The notes: a model not told the origin generated them from the sequence alone. 5,604 nt of DNA from Bacteroidota bacterium (GCA_021814855.1 JAKAHQ010000137.1:1-5604); one strand, 5' to 3'; counted from the first letter of the stretch, positions 1 to 5,604 are shown. Numbers and translations are program-made.

Positions 1-126
1 CCATCCCGTGTGGCCGAAGAAGTTGGCGACGAACATCACGGCGATCGCGAAACCCATCGGGCCGAAATAGCCCCGGGAAACCACGGCTATCCAAGCCGAA
101 GGGAGGGAGACGGCGAAGGCGAGAAG
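1..126 (-). CDS. Internal fragment of an ABC-2-type transporter permease (foreign to the operon)
   Basis: Read on the minus strand, all 42 codons are open and give a strongly hydrophobic protein with two membrane-helix-like stretches around the segment SRGYFGPMGFAIAV and the ending NFFGHTGW. This resembles the later helices of ABC-2/BcrB-type permeases, which commonly show a GRGY-x-x-P-x-GFA element and then a F/L-G-x-x-GW element; the permease would be the membrane part of a drug or bacitracin-type exporter. The plus-strand reading of the same bases is charged, looks antisense, and lacks the P-type ATPase motifs expected upstream of ccoI's 3' end. Hand-counted GC is about 63% over bases 1-120 against about 34% over 121-240. 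Both ends are cut: the window start truncates the C-terminal side and the junction near 120 truncates the N-terminal side. The family call is from motif memory only. Confidence 0.6.
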
Positions 127-128
127 CT
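108..128. other. Left chimeric junction (permease fragment / ccoI)
   Basis: The minus-strand permease reading fades here and the plus-strand P-type ATPase reading begins. The bases around gcgaaggcgagaag can be read by both partners (LLAFA on the minus strand, GEGEK on the plus strand), so the exact break cannot be placed. GC falls sharply immediately after. The two partners are in opposite orientation, as is common for amplification chimeras. An assembly error or a real rearrangement would look the same from sequence alone. Confidence 0.65.
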
Positions 129-585
129 AAATCTTAAAAAATATTTTACGGAAGACAGCGAATTGTATTTTCGTCAATCTCCGCAGGATAAGTTGGAATT
201 TGTCGAAGCGCTTCAGCAAAAAGACAAAAAAGTTTTAATGATTGGCGACGGTCTTAACGACGCCGGCGCGCTTAAGCAGAGCGATGTCGGGATTTCTATT
301 TCCGATAATACAAACAACTTTTCGCCGGCATGCGAAGGTATATTGGATTCTTCCTCATTTCATCGATTGAAAGATTTTATAACATTTTCTAAAACGGGCA
401 ACAAAATTATTATAGCAAGTTTTATATTGTCGTTGATTTATAACGCGATCGGCTTAAGTTTTGCTTTCCGCGGTTTGTTATCTCCCCTTGTTGCCGCTGT
501 TCTCATGCCGGTCAGTTCGATATCTGTTGTTGTGTTTACAACTTTGGCAACTACCCTCATTGCAAAGAAAAGAGGTTTGATCTAA
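112..585 (+). CDS. ccoI: CcoI/FixI copper-transporting P1B-type ATPase, C-terminal part only
   Basis: This is the last ~155 residues of a heavy-metal P-type ATPase that moves copper for assembly of the cbb3 oxidase CuB centre. Visible in order are the end of the P domain with RQSPQDKLEFVEALQ (from base 172), the hinge motif GDGLNDAGAL (bases 244-273), and two final membrane helices. The first helix carries the YN pair (439-444). The second carries MPVSS, the M-x-x-x-S copper-site pattern (M at 505, S at 517). These helix residues are those used by Cu(I) ATPases. The metal-binding domain, CPC helix, A domain, DKTGT phosphorylation site and any native start are absent because the gene is cut at the left junction, not at a natural start. 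The in-frame ATG at base 10 lies in foreign sequence and should not be used. The stop overlaps the ccoS start (TAATG). The CcoI assignment over a general CopA rests on the adjoining ccoS and oxidase genes. Confidence 0.88.
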   Translation, partial: GEGEKLNLKKYFTEDSELYFRQSPQDKLEFVEALQQKDKKVLMIGDGLNDAGALKQSDVGISISDNTNNFSPACEGILDSSSFHRLKDFITFSKTGNKIIIASFILSLIYNAIGLSFAFRGLLSPLVAAVLMPVSSISVVVFTTLATTLIAKKRGLI

Positions 586-788
586 TGTCGGTGGTTATTC
601 TTTTAGTCGGCGCAAGTCTGCTTGTTGCAGGCGGATTTTTAGCAGCGTATTTGTGGGCTGTCAAAAGCGGTCAATACGACGATAAGTATACCCCGTCGGT
701 TAGAATTTTATTCGATGAAAGAAAAACAGAAAACAGAAGTGAGGTGATAGAAGATGGAAATAAGAAAAAAGAAAACAAGGAATCATAA
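585..788 (+). CDS. ccoS: CcoS, cbb3 oxidase assembly protein
   Basis: A 67-residue protein with one N-terminal membrane helix (about residues 3-26) followed by the family signature AVKSGQYDDKYTPSVRILFD. In CcoS proteins this region reads W-A-x-x-S/T-G-Q-F/Y-D-D, then a P and R-I/M-L-F. CcoS is needed for cofactor insertion into CcoN (hemes b and CuB) in the bacteria where it has been studied; its exact chemistry is unknown. The start ATG shares one base with the ccoI stop and has AGAGG at 571-575, 9 bases upstream, so it is likely translationally coupled. Many CcoS proteins end soon after the ILFD segment. Here an extra tail of about 18 charged residues (rich in K, E and N) is encoded by purine-rich DNA that runs into the repeat-like spacer; the tail is probably dispensable. 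Confidence 0.9.
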   Translation: MSVVILLVGASLLVAGGFLAAYLWAVKSGQYDDKYTPSVRILFDERKTENRSEVIEDGNKKKENKES

Positions 789-823
789 AAATCTAACTTC
801 TATCTACTAACTCCTATCTTCTA
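741..823. repeat. Degenerate purine/pyrimidine repeats spanning the ccoS 3' end and spacer
   Basis: The ccoS tail contains gatagaagat (746-755). The spacer contains cttctatc (797-804) and atcttcta (816-823), each complementary over 8 bases to part of it. The spacer also repeats ctatct at 800-805 and 814-819 within a C/T/A-rich run. The arms could form alternative long-loop hairpins, but with few GC pairs and a loop of more than 40 bases they would be weak. There is no GC-rich stem followed by a T-run, so I do not call a terminator. It may be a degenerate simple repeat or an mRNA-processing region. Confidence 0.4.
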
Positions 824-860
824 AAAAAAAATTTTACAAATAATCCAAGGAGTTCTCTTC
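789..860 (+). promoter_or_regulatory. ccoS-ccoNO intergenic leader with strong ribosome binding site
   Basis: This is the only non-overlapping gap of any size in the operon. It holds the pyrimidine-rich repeats, then a run of nine A followed by TTTT (823-835), then a clear AAGGAG at 847-852, 8 bases before the ccoNO ATG at 861. This is the best Shine-Dalgarno sequence in the window apart from that of ccoH, fitting high expression of the oxidase core subunit. I looked for an FNR/ANR-type TTGAT-N4-ATCAA box and for convincing promoter hexamers and saw none. A separate ccoNO promoter here is possible but unsupported. Confidence 0.55.
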
Positions 861-2987
861 ATGCAGGTAGAGAAATTCAGTTACGATAATCAAATCGTTA
901 AGCAGTTTATAATTGCGACAGTTGTATTCGGAATTGTCGGAATGCTTGTCGGTTTAATTATAGCAGTGCAGCTCTACGTACCGGATCTTAATCTGGGAAT
1001 TCAATATACAACCTTCGGACGCATCAGGCCGCTTCATACAAACGCGGTTATATTTGCGTTTGTCGGCAACATGATATTTGCCGGAGTATATTATTCGCTT
1101 CAGCGTGTCTGCAAAGCGAGAATGTGGAACGACCGTTTAAGTCAATTTCATTTTTGGGGCTGGCAGTTAATTATTCTGCTCGCAGCCGTTACTCTTCCGA
1201 TGGGATTAACTACGAGCAAGGAATACGCCGAACTTGAATGGCCGATAGATATAATGATTGCCGTTGTCTGGGTAGCGTTCGGAATTAATATGTTCGGCAC
1301 AATTATAAAGCGCCGAGAAAAACACATGTATGTTGCGGTCTGGTTTTACATCGCAACTTTTGTTACCGTTACTGTGCTTCATGTGGTAAATTCAATCGAG
1401 CTTCCGGTTTCATTCACAAAAAGTTATCCCGTCTATGCGGGCGTTCAAGACGCTCTTGTTCAATGGTGGTACGGACATAATGCGGTTGCGTTCTTTCTTA
1501 CAACACCGTATTTGGGATTGATGTATTACTTCCTTCCCAAAGCGGCAAACAGACCGGTTTATTCATACCGTCTATCAATACTTCATTTTTGGGCATTGAT
1601 ATTCATTTATATTTGGGCCGGGCCGCATCATCTTCTTTACTCCGCGCTGCCGGATTGGGCACAATCTCTCGGAACTGTTTTTTCAATCATGTTAATCGCT
1701 CCTTCCTGGGGAGGAATGTTGAACGGTCTTCTTACACTGCGCGGCGCGTGGGACCGAGTGCGCGACAATCCGATTTTAAAATTCATGGTTGTTGCCGTTA
1801 CTGCTTACGGCATGGCAACATTTGAAGGGCCGATGCTTTCTCTTAAAAACGTTAACGCCATTGCTCATTATACGGATTGGATAATTGCGCACGTTCACGT
1901 TGGAGCTTTGGGATGGAACGGAATGCTTACATTCGGAATTTTATACTGGATGGTTCCCAAAATGTGGAAGACAGAGCTCTATTCCAAAAAATTAGCTACC
2001 GTACATTTCTGGGCAGCCACTTTGGGAATTGTTTTCTATGTGATACCCATGTATTGGTCGGGAATTACCCAATCATTAATGTGGAAGCAATTCACTCCGC
2101 TTGGAGTTCTTCTATATCCAAACTTTTTGGAAACCACGCTTCAAATTATTCCAATGTATATGATCCGGTCAATCGGCGGATTGCTTTATTTCTCGGGCAT
2201 GTTCATGATGGTTTACAATTTGGTTAAGACTGCCAAGCAAGGAACATTCGTAAAGAACGAAGACGCCGAAGCAGTTCCTTTTGATAAAGAAGAAGATAAA
2301 CTAAGGCGCGGAATGATTCACAGGTGGCTGGAAAAGAGACCTGTTAAATTTGCCCTTCTATCTACGGTTGCAATATTGATCGGCGGATTGGTGGAAATGG
2401 TTCCCACTTTTTTAATTAAATCCAACATACCGACAATAGCAAGCGTTAAACCTTATACACCCCTTGAACTTCAAGGAAGGGATATCTACATAAGGGAAGG
2501 ATGCGTTTCGTGCCACTCGCAGATGATTCGTCCTTTTAGATCGGAGACCGAACGATACGGTGAATATTCCAAAGCGGGAGAATTTGTTTACGATCATCCT
2601 TTCTTATGGGGTTCGAAAAGAACCGGCCCCGACCTTGCCCGCGAAGGCGGAAAGTATTCCAACCTATGGCATTACCTGCATCTTGAGGATCCGCGACAAA
2701 TGTCGCCTGGTTCAATAATGCCTCGTTATCCTTGGCTCTTCGCGCAAACGCTGGATACTTCCACAACCGAAGCAAAAATAAATGCTATGAGAATGCTCGG
2801 TGTTCCTTACGAAAAAGGTTATGAGAAATTCGCAAACCGAGAATTGCAAAATCAAGCAAACGCGATCGCGGACGACTTAATGAAAAACGGCGCTCCGGCG
2901 GAACCGGATAAAGATATTATAGCGCTGATTGCTTACTTGCAGAGATTAGGCACGGATATAAAAGTAAACCAGGCAGCAATAAAGTAG
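861..2987 (+). CDS. ccoNO: Fused CcoN-CcoO: cbb3 oxidase catalytic subunit I plus mono-heme cytochrome c subunit II
   Basis: This 708-residue fusion reduces O2 to water in the cytoplasmic membrane. Residues 1 to about 455 are CcoN, with twelve or so helices. H59 fits the low-spin heme b ligand. WWYGHN gives CuB ligand H206. In IYIWAGPHH, Y250 fits the tyrosine cross-linked to a CuB histidine and H256/H257 are the other CuB ligands. AHVHVG gives H344 (heme b3) and H346 (heme b). These positions follow known cbb3 CcoN numbering with an offset of about one. Residues 456-490 form a charged linker. Residues 496-519 are the CcoO anchor helix. PYTPLELQGRDIYIREG leads to the heme c motif CVSCH (548-552; bases 2502-2516), and SIMPRYPW supplies the likely axial M620. 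In most proteobacteria CcoN and CcoO are separate genes; fusions are known in the Bacteroidota/Chlorobi group. Both sides of the join are expected to be cytoplasmic, so the topology is compatible. All key residues are intact. Confidence 0.96.
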   Translation: MQVEKFSYDNQIVKQFIIATVVFGIVGMLVGLIIAVQLYVPDLNLGIQYTTFGRIRPLHTNAVIFAFVGNMIFAGVYYSLQRVCKARMWNDRLSQFHFWGWQLIILLAAVTLPMGLTTSKEYAELEWPIDIMIAVVWVAFGINMFGTIIKRREKHMYVAVWFYIATFVTVTVLHVVNSIELPVSFTKSYPVYAGVQDALVQWWYGHNAVAFFLTTPYLGLMYYFLPKAANRPVYSYRLSILHFWALIFIYIWAGPHHLLYSALPDWAQSLGTVFSIMLIAPSWGGMLNGLLTLRGAWDRVRDNPILKFMVVAVTAYGMATFEGPMLSLKNVNAIAHYTDWIIAHVHVGALGWNGMLTFGILYWMVPKMWKTELYSKKLATVHFWAATLGIVFYVIPMYWSGITQSLMWKQFTPLGVLLYPNFLETTLQIIPMYMIRSIGGLLYFSGMFMMVYNLVKTAKQGTFVKNEDAEAVPFDKEEDKLRRGMIHRWLEKRPVKFALLSTVAILIGGLVEMVPTFLIKSNIPTIASVKPYTPLELQGRDIYIREGCVSCHSQMIRPFRSETERYGEYSKAGEFVYDHPFLWGSKRTGPDLAREGGKYSNLWHYLHLEDPRQMSPGSIMPRYPWLFAQTLDTSTTEAKINAMRMLGVPYEKGYEKFANRELQNQANAIADDLMKNGAPAEPDKDIIALIAYLQRLGTDIKVNQAAIK

Positions 2988-2996
2988 AAGGCAAAA

Positions 2997-3203
2997 ATGT
3001 TTTCGGATCATTTAACTAAAATAGACGGTATTGAAATATTCCCGATAATCTCGCTGATTCTTTTCTTCTCATTATTTGTAATCGCGGTTGTTTGGGTAGT
3101 GAAGCTTGATAAAAAATATTTACATCGAATGGAAAATCTTCCGCTCGATTCTAACTTAGACAATAAAAACAATTCAGAGATAAATAATGAAATCCAGGAA
3201 TAA
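2997..3203 (+). CDS. ccoQ: CcoQ-like small membrane subunit
   Basis: A 68-residue protein with one strong membrane helix at about residues 16-36 (PIISLILFFSLFVIAVVWVV), followed by a basic stretch (KLDKKYLHR) and an acidic, asparagine-rich cytoplasmic tail. CcoQ/FixQ proteins are short single-helix subunits with little sequence conservation that stabilise the cbb3 complex. The assignment therefore relies on size, topology and the slot between ccoO and ccoP, more than on residues. AGAAGG at 2986-2991 overlaps the ccoNO stop and lies 5 bases before the ATG. The 3' end overlaps ccoP by 17 bases in another frame. The antisense open frame over the same bases lacks such support. Confidence 0.8.
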   Translation: MFSDHLTKIDGIEIFPIISLILFFSLFVIAVVWVVKLDKKYLHRMENLPLDSNLDNKNNSEINNEIQE

Positions 3204-4041
3204 ATCTTTTTGGTTGATTTCGTTCTTCCTTTTGACAATGACATTTAATACGCCCTTGCTGGCTATACCGGAAGGAGGTTACGATCTTGATGCGATTATG
3301 AAAGTTATGACGATTGTAACCGTTATTTTCATTGCCTTCCTTCTTTGGCTTGCAATTGTTTATTCGGAAAGAAATGACAACAACGGCAGTTTTTTTCTCA
3401 ATCCGTTAATCGCTTTCAAAAGGTATATGATGCGGGCTACACCGATTGAGAAGGAACAGGAAATTCTTCTCGACCATGACTACGACGGCATACGTGAACT
3501 CGACAACAAAATTCCGCCGTGGTTTAATTTTCTTTTTTACGGAACAATTCTTTTCGGAATAATTTATATGCTGGTCTTTCATGTCTTCGGCAACGGACAG
3601 GTAGAAGCAAACGAGTACAAACAGGAGATGCAGCAGGCCGCAATGGAAAGACAAATACTTATTAAAACGGGCGCGTTCCTTAATGAAGAAACCGTAACGC
3701 TCTTAACCGACGCTGCAGCGCTGAACGAAGGCAAGGAAATCTTTAAGAAAAATTGTATCGCATGTCACGGACAAAATGCCGAGGGTATTGTCGGTCCCAA
3801 CTTGACCGATGACTATTGGATTCACGGCGGAGGAATAAAAAATATTTTCAAGACGATTAAATACGGCGTGCCGGCAAAAGGAATGATTAGCTGGCAAACC
3901 CAGCTTGACCCTAAGAAAATTCAGGATGTTGCGAGCTACGTGATTTCGCTTCACGGAACTAATCCGCCTAACGCAAAACCGCCTCAGGGAACAAAATGGG
4001 AAGAATCTAAAACCGATTCCGTTAAAACTGTGCAAATGTAA
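3187..4041 (+). CDS. ccoP: CcoP, cbb3 oxidase cytochrome c subunit III (mono-heme form)
   Basis: This 284-residue membrane-anchored cytochrome c passes electrons towards the CcoO heme and CcoN. Hydrophobic segments lie at about 8-26, 38-60 and 113-133. The first could be a signal peptide cut after LLA or an extra helix. The CcoP hallmark DHDYDGIRELDNKIPPW (96-112) precedes the last helix. The periplasmic domain has the heme motif CIACH (190-194; bases 3754-3768), GPNLTDDYWIHGG (203-215), and a likely axial methionine M233 in GMISW. Only one CXXCH is present, whereas classical proteobacterial CcoP has two; mono-heme forms are typical of Bacteroidota-like lineages. The first ATG is preferred because it gives the leading hydrophobic segment and couples to ccoQ by a 17-base overlap; AGAGA at 3176-3180 is only a weak ribosome binding site. 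A short proline-rich tail follows the cytochrome domain. Confidence 0.94.
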   Translation: MKSRNKSFWLISFFLLTMTFNTPLLAIPEGGYDLDAIMKVMTIVTVIFIAFLLWLAIVYSERNDNNGSFFLNPLIAFKRYMMRATPIEKEQEILLDHDYDGIRELDNKIPPWFNFLFYGTILFGIIYMLVFHVFGNGQVEANEYKQEMQQAAMERQILIKTGAFLNEETVTLLTDAAALNEGKEIFKKNCIACHGQNAEGIVGPNLTDDYWIHGGGIKNIFKTIKYGVPAKGMISWQTQLDPKKIQDVASYVISLHGTNPPNAKPPQGTKWEESKTDSVKTVQM

Positions 4042-4042
4042 A

Positions 4043-5443
4043 ATGGAAACTCAAACTATACAAAAAGAAGAAGCGTTTCGAGATTCGCTGGCTACGGTTA
4101 CCAAGGAAGGAAAACGAATCTGGATTTTTCCCAAAAAGCCGTCAGGTAAATTTTATAACGCCAGAACTATTGTAAGCATTTTGTTAATTGCTTTTTTAGT
4201 AATAGCACCGTTTATAAAAATTAAAGGTCACCCGTTCATTATTCTAAATGTTCTCGAAAGGAAATTTATAATATTCGGTATTCCCTTCGGTCCGCACGAT
4301 ATGTTTTTGTTCGCTCTTACAATGATTGCGTTAATAGTTTCAATCTTTCTTTTCACCGTTGTTTACGGAAGAATATTCTGCGGCTGGGTTTGTCCACAAA
4401 CAATTTTTATGGAAATGGTATTCCGTAAGATCGAATATTTTATTGAAGGCAACGCAAGAAAGCAAAAAGAGCTAAACGTATCGCCATGGACGGCAAAGAA
4501 ATTTTTCAAGAAGTCAACCAAGCAGATTATTTTTTACGGACTCTCATTCATAATCGCGAATGTATTTTTATCTTATATAATCGGAGTAGATAAGCTTTAC
4601 CAGTACATCAAAGATACCCCGGCAGAACATTCCGCTACATTTATCGCAATCGTAATTTTTTCGGGAGTATTTTATTTCGTCTTTGCGTTTTTCAGAGAGC
4701 AGGCATGTACAATGGTCTGCCCGTATGGAAGGCTTCAAGGCGTGATGCTCGATCAGAACTCGATTGTAATTCATTACGATTATAAACGCGGTGAGCCCCG
4801 CGGCAAGGTTAGAAAAGACTCCGACCAAAAATTAGGCGACTGCATCGACTGCCGCCTTTGTGTTGATGTTTGTCCAACCGGAATTGATATACGCAACGGA
4901 ACGCAACTCGAATGCGTTAATTGTACCGCGTGCATCGACGAGTGCGATAATGTGATGGGAAAAATAAACAGGCCCAAAGGATTAATCCGTTACGCCTCCA
5001 AGAACGGAATTGAAACAGGCCGGCAGTCAATCTTCAAGCCGCGGGCGGTTGGTTACACAGTAGTGCTTATAATGCTGACAGGCTTGATTACTTTTTTATT
5101 ATTCACCCGTTCACAGGTCGATATGAGTATTTTAAGAACACCCGGATTGCTTTTCCAGGAACAGCCCGGCAATAAGATCAGTAATCTTTACGATATAAAA
5201 ATTGTGAACAAAACTTTCGATCGGCTTCCCATATCAATTTCTCTTGAAAATATTCCCGGGGAAATAAAACTTATCGGCAGCGATTTGAACGTCGGCCCCC
5301 AGGAAGTTGCCGAAGGAAAATTCTTCGTGATTCTGGCCAAATCCGAAATCAAACAATTAAAAACTAATCTGAAGATCGACGTGAAATCGGACGGAAAACT
5401 TTTAAATGTAATTCAGACTTCATTTTTAGGAAGGGTTAACTAA
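4043..5443 (+). CDS. ccoG: CcoG/FixG/RdxA polyferredoxin-type membrane protein for cbb3 assembly
   Basis: This 466-residue protein belongs to a family linked to copper reduction, Cu(II) to Cu(I), during cbb3 biogenesis. The N-terminus carries FRDSLATVTKEGKRIWIFPKKP, a FixG signature. Membrane helices lie near 42-60, 86-107, 162-181, 200-217 and 335-354. Conserved membrane-edge cysteines are in CGWVCP (C113, C117) and ACTMVCPYGR (C222, C226). Two 4Fe-4S ferredoxin motifs follow: C267-x2-C270-x2-C273-x3-C277 and C291-x2-C294-x2-C297-x3-C301. The C-terminal part (about 380-466) is a beta-rich, probably periplasmic domain. The length matches the family and no key cysteine is missing. The start is 1 base after the ccoP stop with no evident Shine-Dalgarno sequence, so translation probably depends on coupling. 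It shares one base (TAATG) with the next gene. Confidence 0.96.
   Translation: METQTIQKEEAFRDSLATVTKEGKRIWIFPKKPSGKFYNARTIVSILLIAFLVIAPFIKIKGHPFIILNVLERKFIIFGIPFGPHDMFLFALTMIALIVSIFLFTVVYGRIFCGWVCPQTIFMEMVFRKIEYFIEGNARKQKELNVSPWTAKKFFKKSTKQIIFYGLSFIIANVFLSYIIGVDKLYQYIKDTPAEHSATFIAIVIFSGVFYFVFAFFREQACTMVCPYGRLQGVMLDQNSIVIHYDYKRGEPRGKVRKDSDQKLGDCIDCRLCVDVCPTGIDIRNGTQLECVNCTACIDECDNVMGKINRPKGLIRYASKNGIETGRQSIFKPRAVGYTVVLIMLTGLITFLLFTRSQVDMSILRTPGLLFQEQPGNKISNLYDIKIVNKTFDRLPISISLENIPGEIKLIGSDLNVGPQEVAEGKFFVILAKSEIKQLKTNLKIDVKSDGKLLNVIQTSFLGRVN
5428..5435 (+). promoter_or_regulatory. Ribosome binding site for ccoH/fixH
   Basis: AGGAAGGG inside the end of ccoG lies 7 bases before the ATG at 5443. 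It confirms that a real gene starts there, although the gene is lost a few codons later at the right junction. Confidence 0.65.
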
Positions 5444-5502
5444 TGAAAAAATTATCATGGGGTACCAACATTGCAATTGTATATACATTGTTCGCCCTCG
5501 GC
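5443..5502 (+). CDS. ccoH: N-terminal stub of CcoH/FixH
   Basis: The first codons read MKKLSWGTNIAIVYTLF. A short basic start with SWG followed by the beginning of a membrane helix is how FixH/CcoH proteins of this lineage commonly begin. CcoH is a single-helix assembly protein that contacts the oxidase. The gene sits where it is expected, directly after ccoG with a one-base overlap and a good ribosome binding site. Normal CcoH continues with the rest of the helix and a FixH domain containing a YY-x-K-like element. None of this follows: from about codon 17 the frame enters unrelated sequence. The GC of 5443-5490 is about 29% by hand count, like AT-rich parts of the operon. The true 3' end is not in the window. 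Confidence 0.75.
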
Positions 5503-5503
5503 A
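5488..5503. other. Right chimeric junction (ccoH / Lon-type protease fragment)
   Basis: Base composition changes from about 29% GC (5443-5490) to about 54% GC (5491-5604), both hand-counted, and codon choice shifts to ATC, CTC, GCC and GGC. The residues FALG fit both a FixH membrane helix and the YlbL-type segment that follows, so a short shared stretch probably lies at the join. The reading frame stays open across it, which would mislead gene callers into a hybrid protein. Confidence 0.7.
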
Positions 5504-5604
5504 TCATTGACAAGCTCACACCGGAGTCCCTCACGCGAAAGAGAATCATCGCCGGCACTGGAACCATCGATGACAACGTTAACATCGGTGCGATCGGTGG
5601 AATC
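5491..5604 (+). CDS. Fragment of a YlbL-like PDZ / Lon-type (S16) serine protease domain
   Basis: The 38 codons to the window end read FALGIIDKLTPESL, then KRIIAGTGTIDDNVNIGAIGGI. In secreted YlbL-like PDZ proteases of Actinobacteria and Firmicutes, and more loosely in Lon proteolytic domains, the catalytic GPSAG motif is followed by a F-A/S-L-G/A-x-x-D-K-L-T-P segment, then AGTGTI-D and G-x-IGGI, with the catalytic lysine just after. The match covers the stretch between the two catalytic residues. The serine would lie upstream of the join and the lysine just past the window end, so neither is visible. It has no role in oxidase assembly and its base use is foreign. The fragment is truncated at both ends. 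YlbL-like is preferred over true Lon because of the DKLTP wording; this is motif memory, not a search. Confidence 0.68.

Noticed and set aside
10..120. N-terminal 37 codons of the apparent plus-strand frame starting at base 10, as part of the ATPase
   Set aside because: The translation is charged and featureless, lacks the P-type ATPase motifs that should lie there, and is antisense to a good membrane-protein frame in GC-rich foreign DNA.
789..860. FNR/ANR-type box or a rho-independent terminator upstream of ccoNO
   Set aside because: No TTGAT-N4-ATCAA-like dyad was seen. The complementary arms are AT-rich, far apart and not followed by a T-run.
2412..2775. Two overlapping minus-strand open frames inside ccoNO
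   Set aside because: They lie opposite the conserved CcoO heme domain and show no family features; they are shadows of the real gene.
3008..3244. Minus-strand open frame opposite the ccoQ-like gene
   Set aside because: It has no ribosome binding site or recognisable features, while the plus-strand frame has the right size, helix and position for CcoQ.
4568..4977. Minus-strand open frames inside ccoG
   Set aside because: They are antisense to the cysteine-rich ferredoxin region, whose codons produce cysteine/serine-rich shadows; nothing supports expression.
1..5604. A previously undescribed system such as a defence island, mobile element or CRISPR
   Set aside because: All complete genes belong to the known cbb3 oxidase operon. 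The unusual sequence at the ends fits fragments of known families joined artificially, and no transposase, terminal inverted repeats or spaced repeats are present.

Overview
The window is mostly one tightly packed plus-strand operon for a cbb3-type (C-family) heme-copper cytochrome c oxidase and its assembly factors. The order is ccoI (3' end only), ccoS, ccoN-ccoO fused into one gene, a ccoQ-like gene, ccoP, ccoG, and the first codons of ccoH/fixH. Genes overlap by 1 to 17 bases or are separated by 1 to 9 bases. The one real gap is 72 bases in front of the ccoNO fusion. The fused CcoNO, the mono-heme CcoP, the ccoI-ccoS-ccoNO-Q-P-G-H order and the moderate-to-low GC suggest a member of the Bacteroidota/Chlorobi/Ignavibacteria group. 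That assignment is an inference from gene architecture and has not been tested by a search.

Layout: bases 1 to about 120 are GC-rich and, read on the minus strand, encode a piece of an ABC-2-type membrane permease unrelated to the operon. From about 120 to 585 comes the C-terminal part of the CcoI copper-transporting P-type ATPase. CcoS follows at 585-788. A 72-base spacer carries pyrimidine-rich degenerate repeats and a strong ribosome binding site. CcoNO spans 861-2987, CcoQ-like 2997-3203, CcoP 3187-4041 and CcoG 4043-5443. ccoH/fixH starts at 5443 and runs about 16-19 codons. The reading frame then continues into a sequence that looks like the Lon-type protease domain of a YlbL-like PDZ protease, up to the window end.

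How the genes work together: CcoN holds hemes b and b3 and CuB and reduces O2. The CcoO domain and CcoP carry c-type hemes that deliver electrons. CcoQ is a small stabilising membrane subunit. CcoI, CcoG, CcoS and CcoH supply copper or help cofactor insertion and assembly. The products together suit respiration at low oxygen.

The most notable observation is not a new system. Both ends of the window look chimeric. Each end changes abruptly in base composition and in protein family at a short stretch where both partner sequences could read the same bases. The most economical reading is that a genuine cbb3 operon fragment has been joined at both ends to DNA from another, GC-richer (perhaps actinobacterial) genome during amplification or assembly. 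I found no RNA genes, CRISPR arrays, insertion sequences or convincing terminators.
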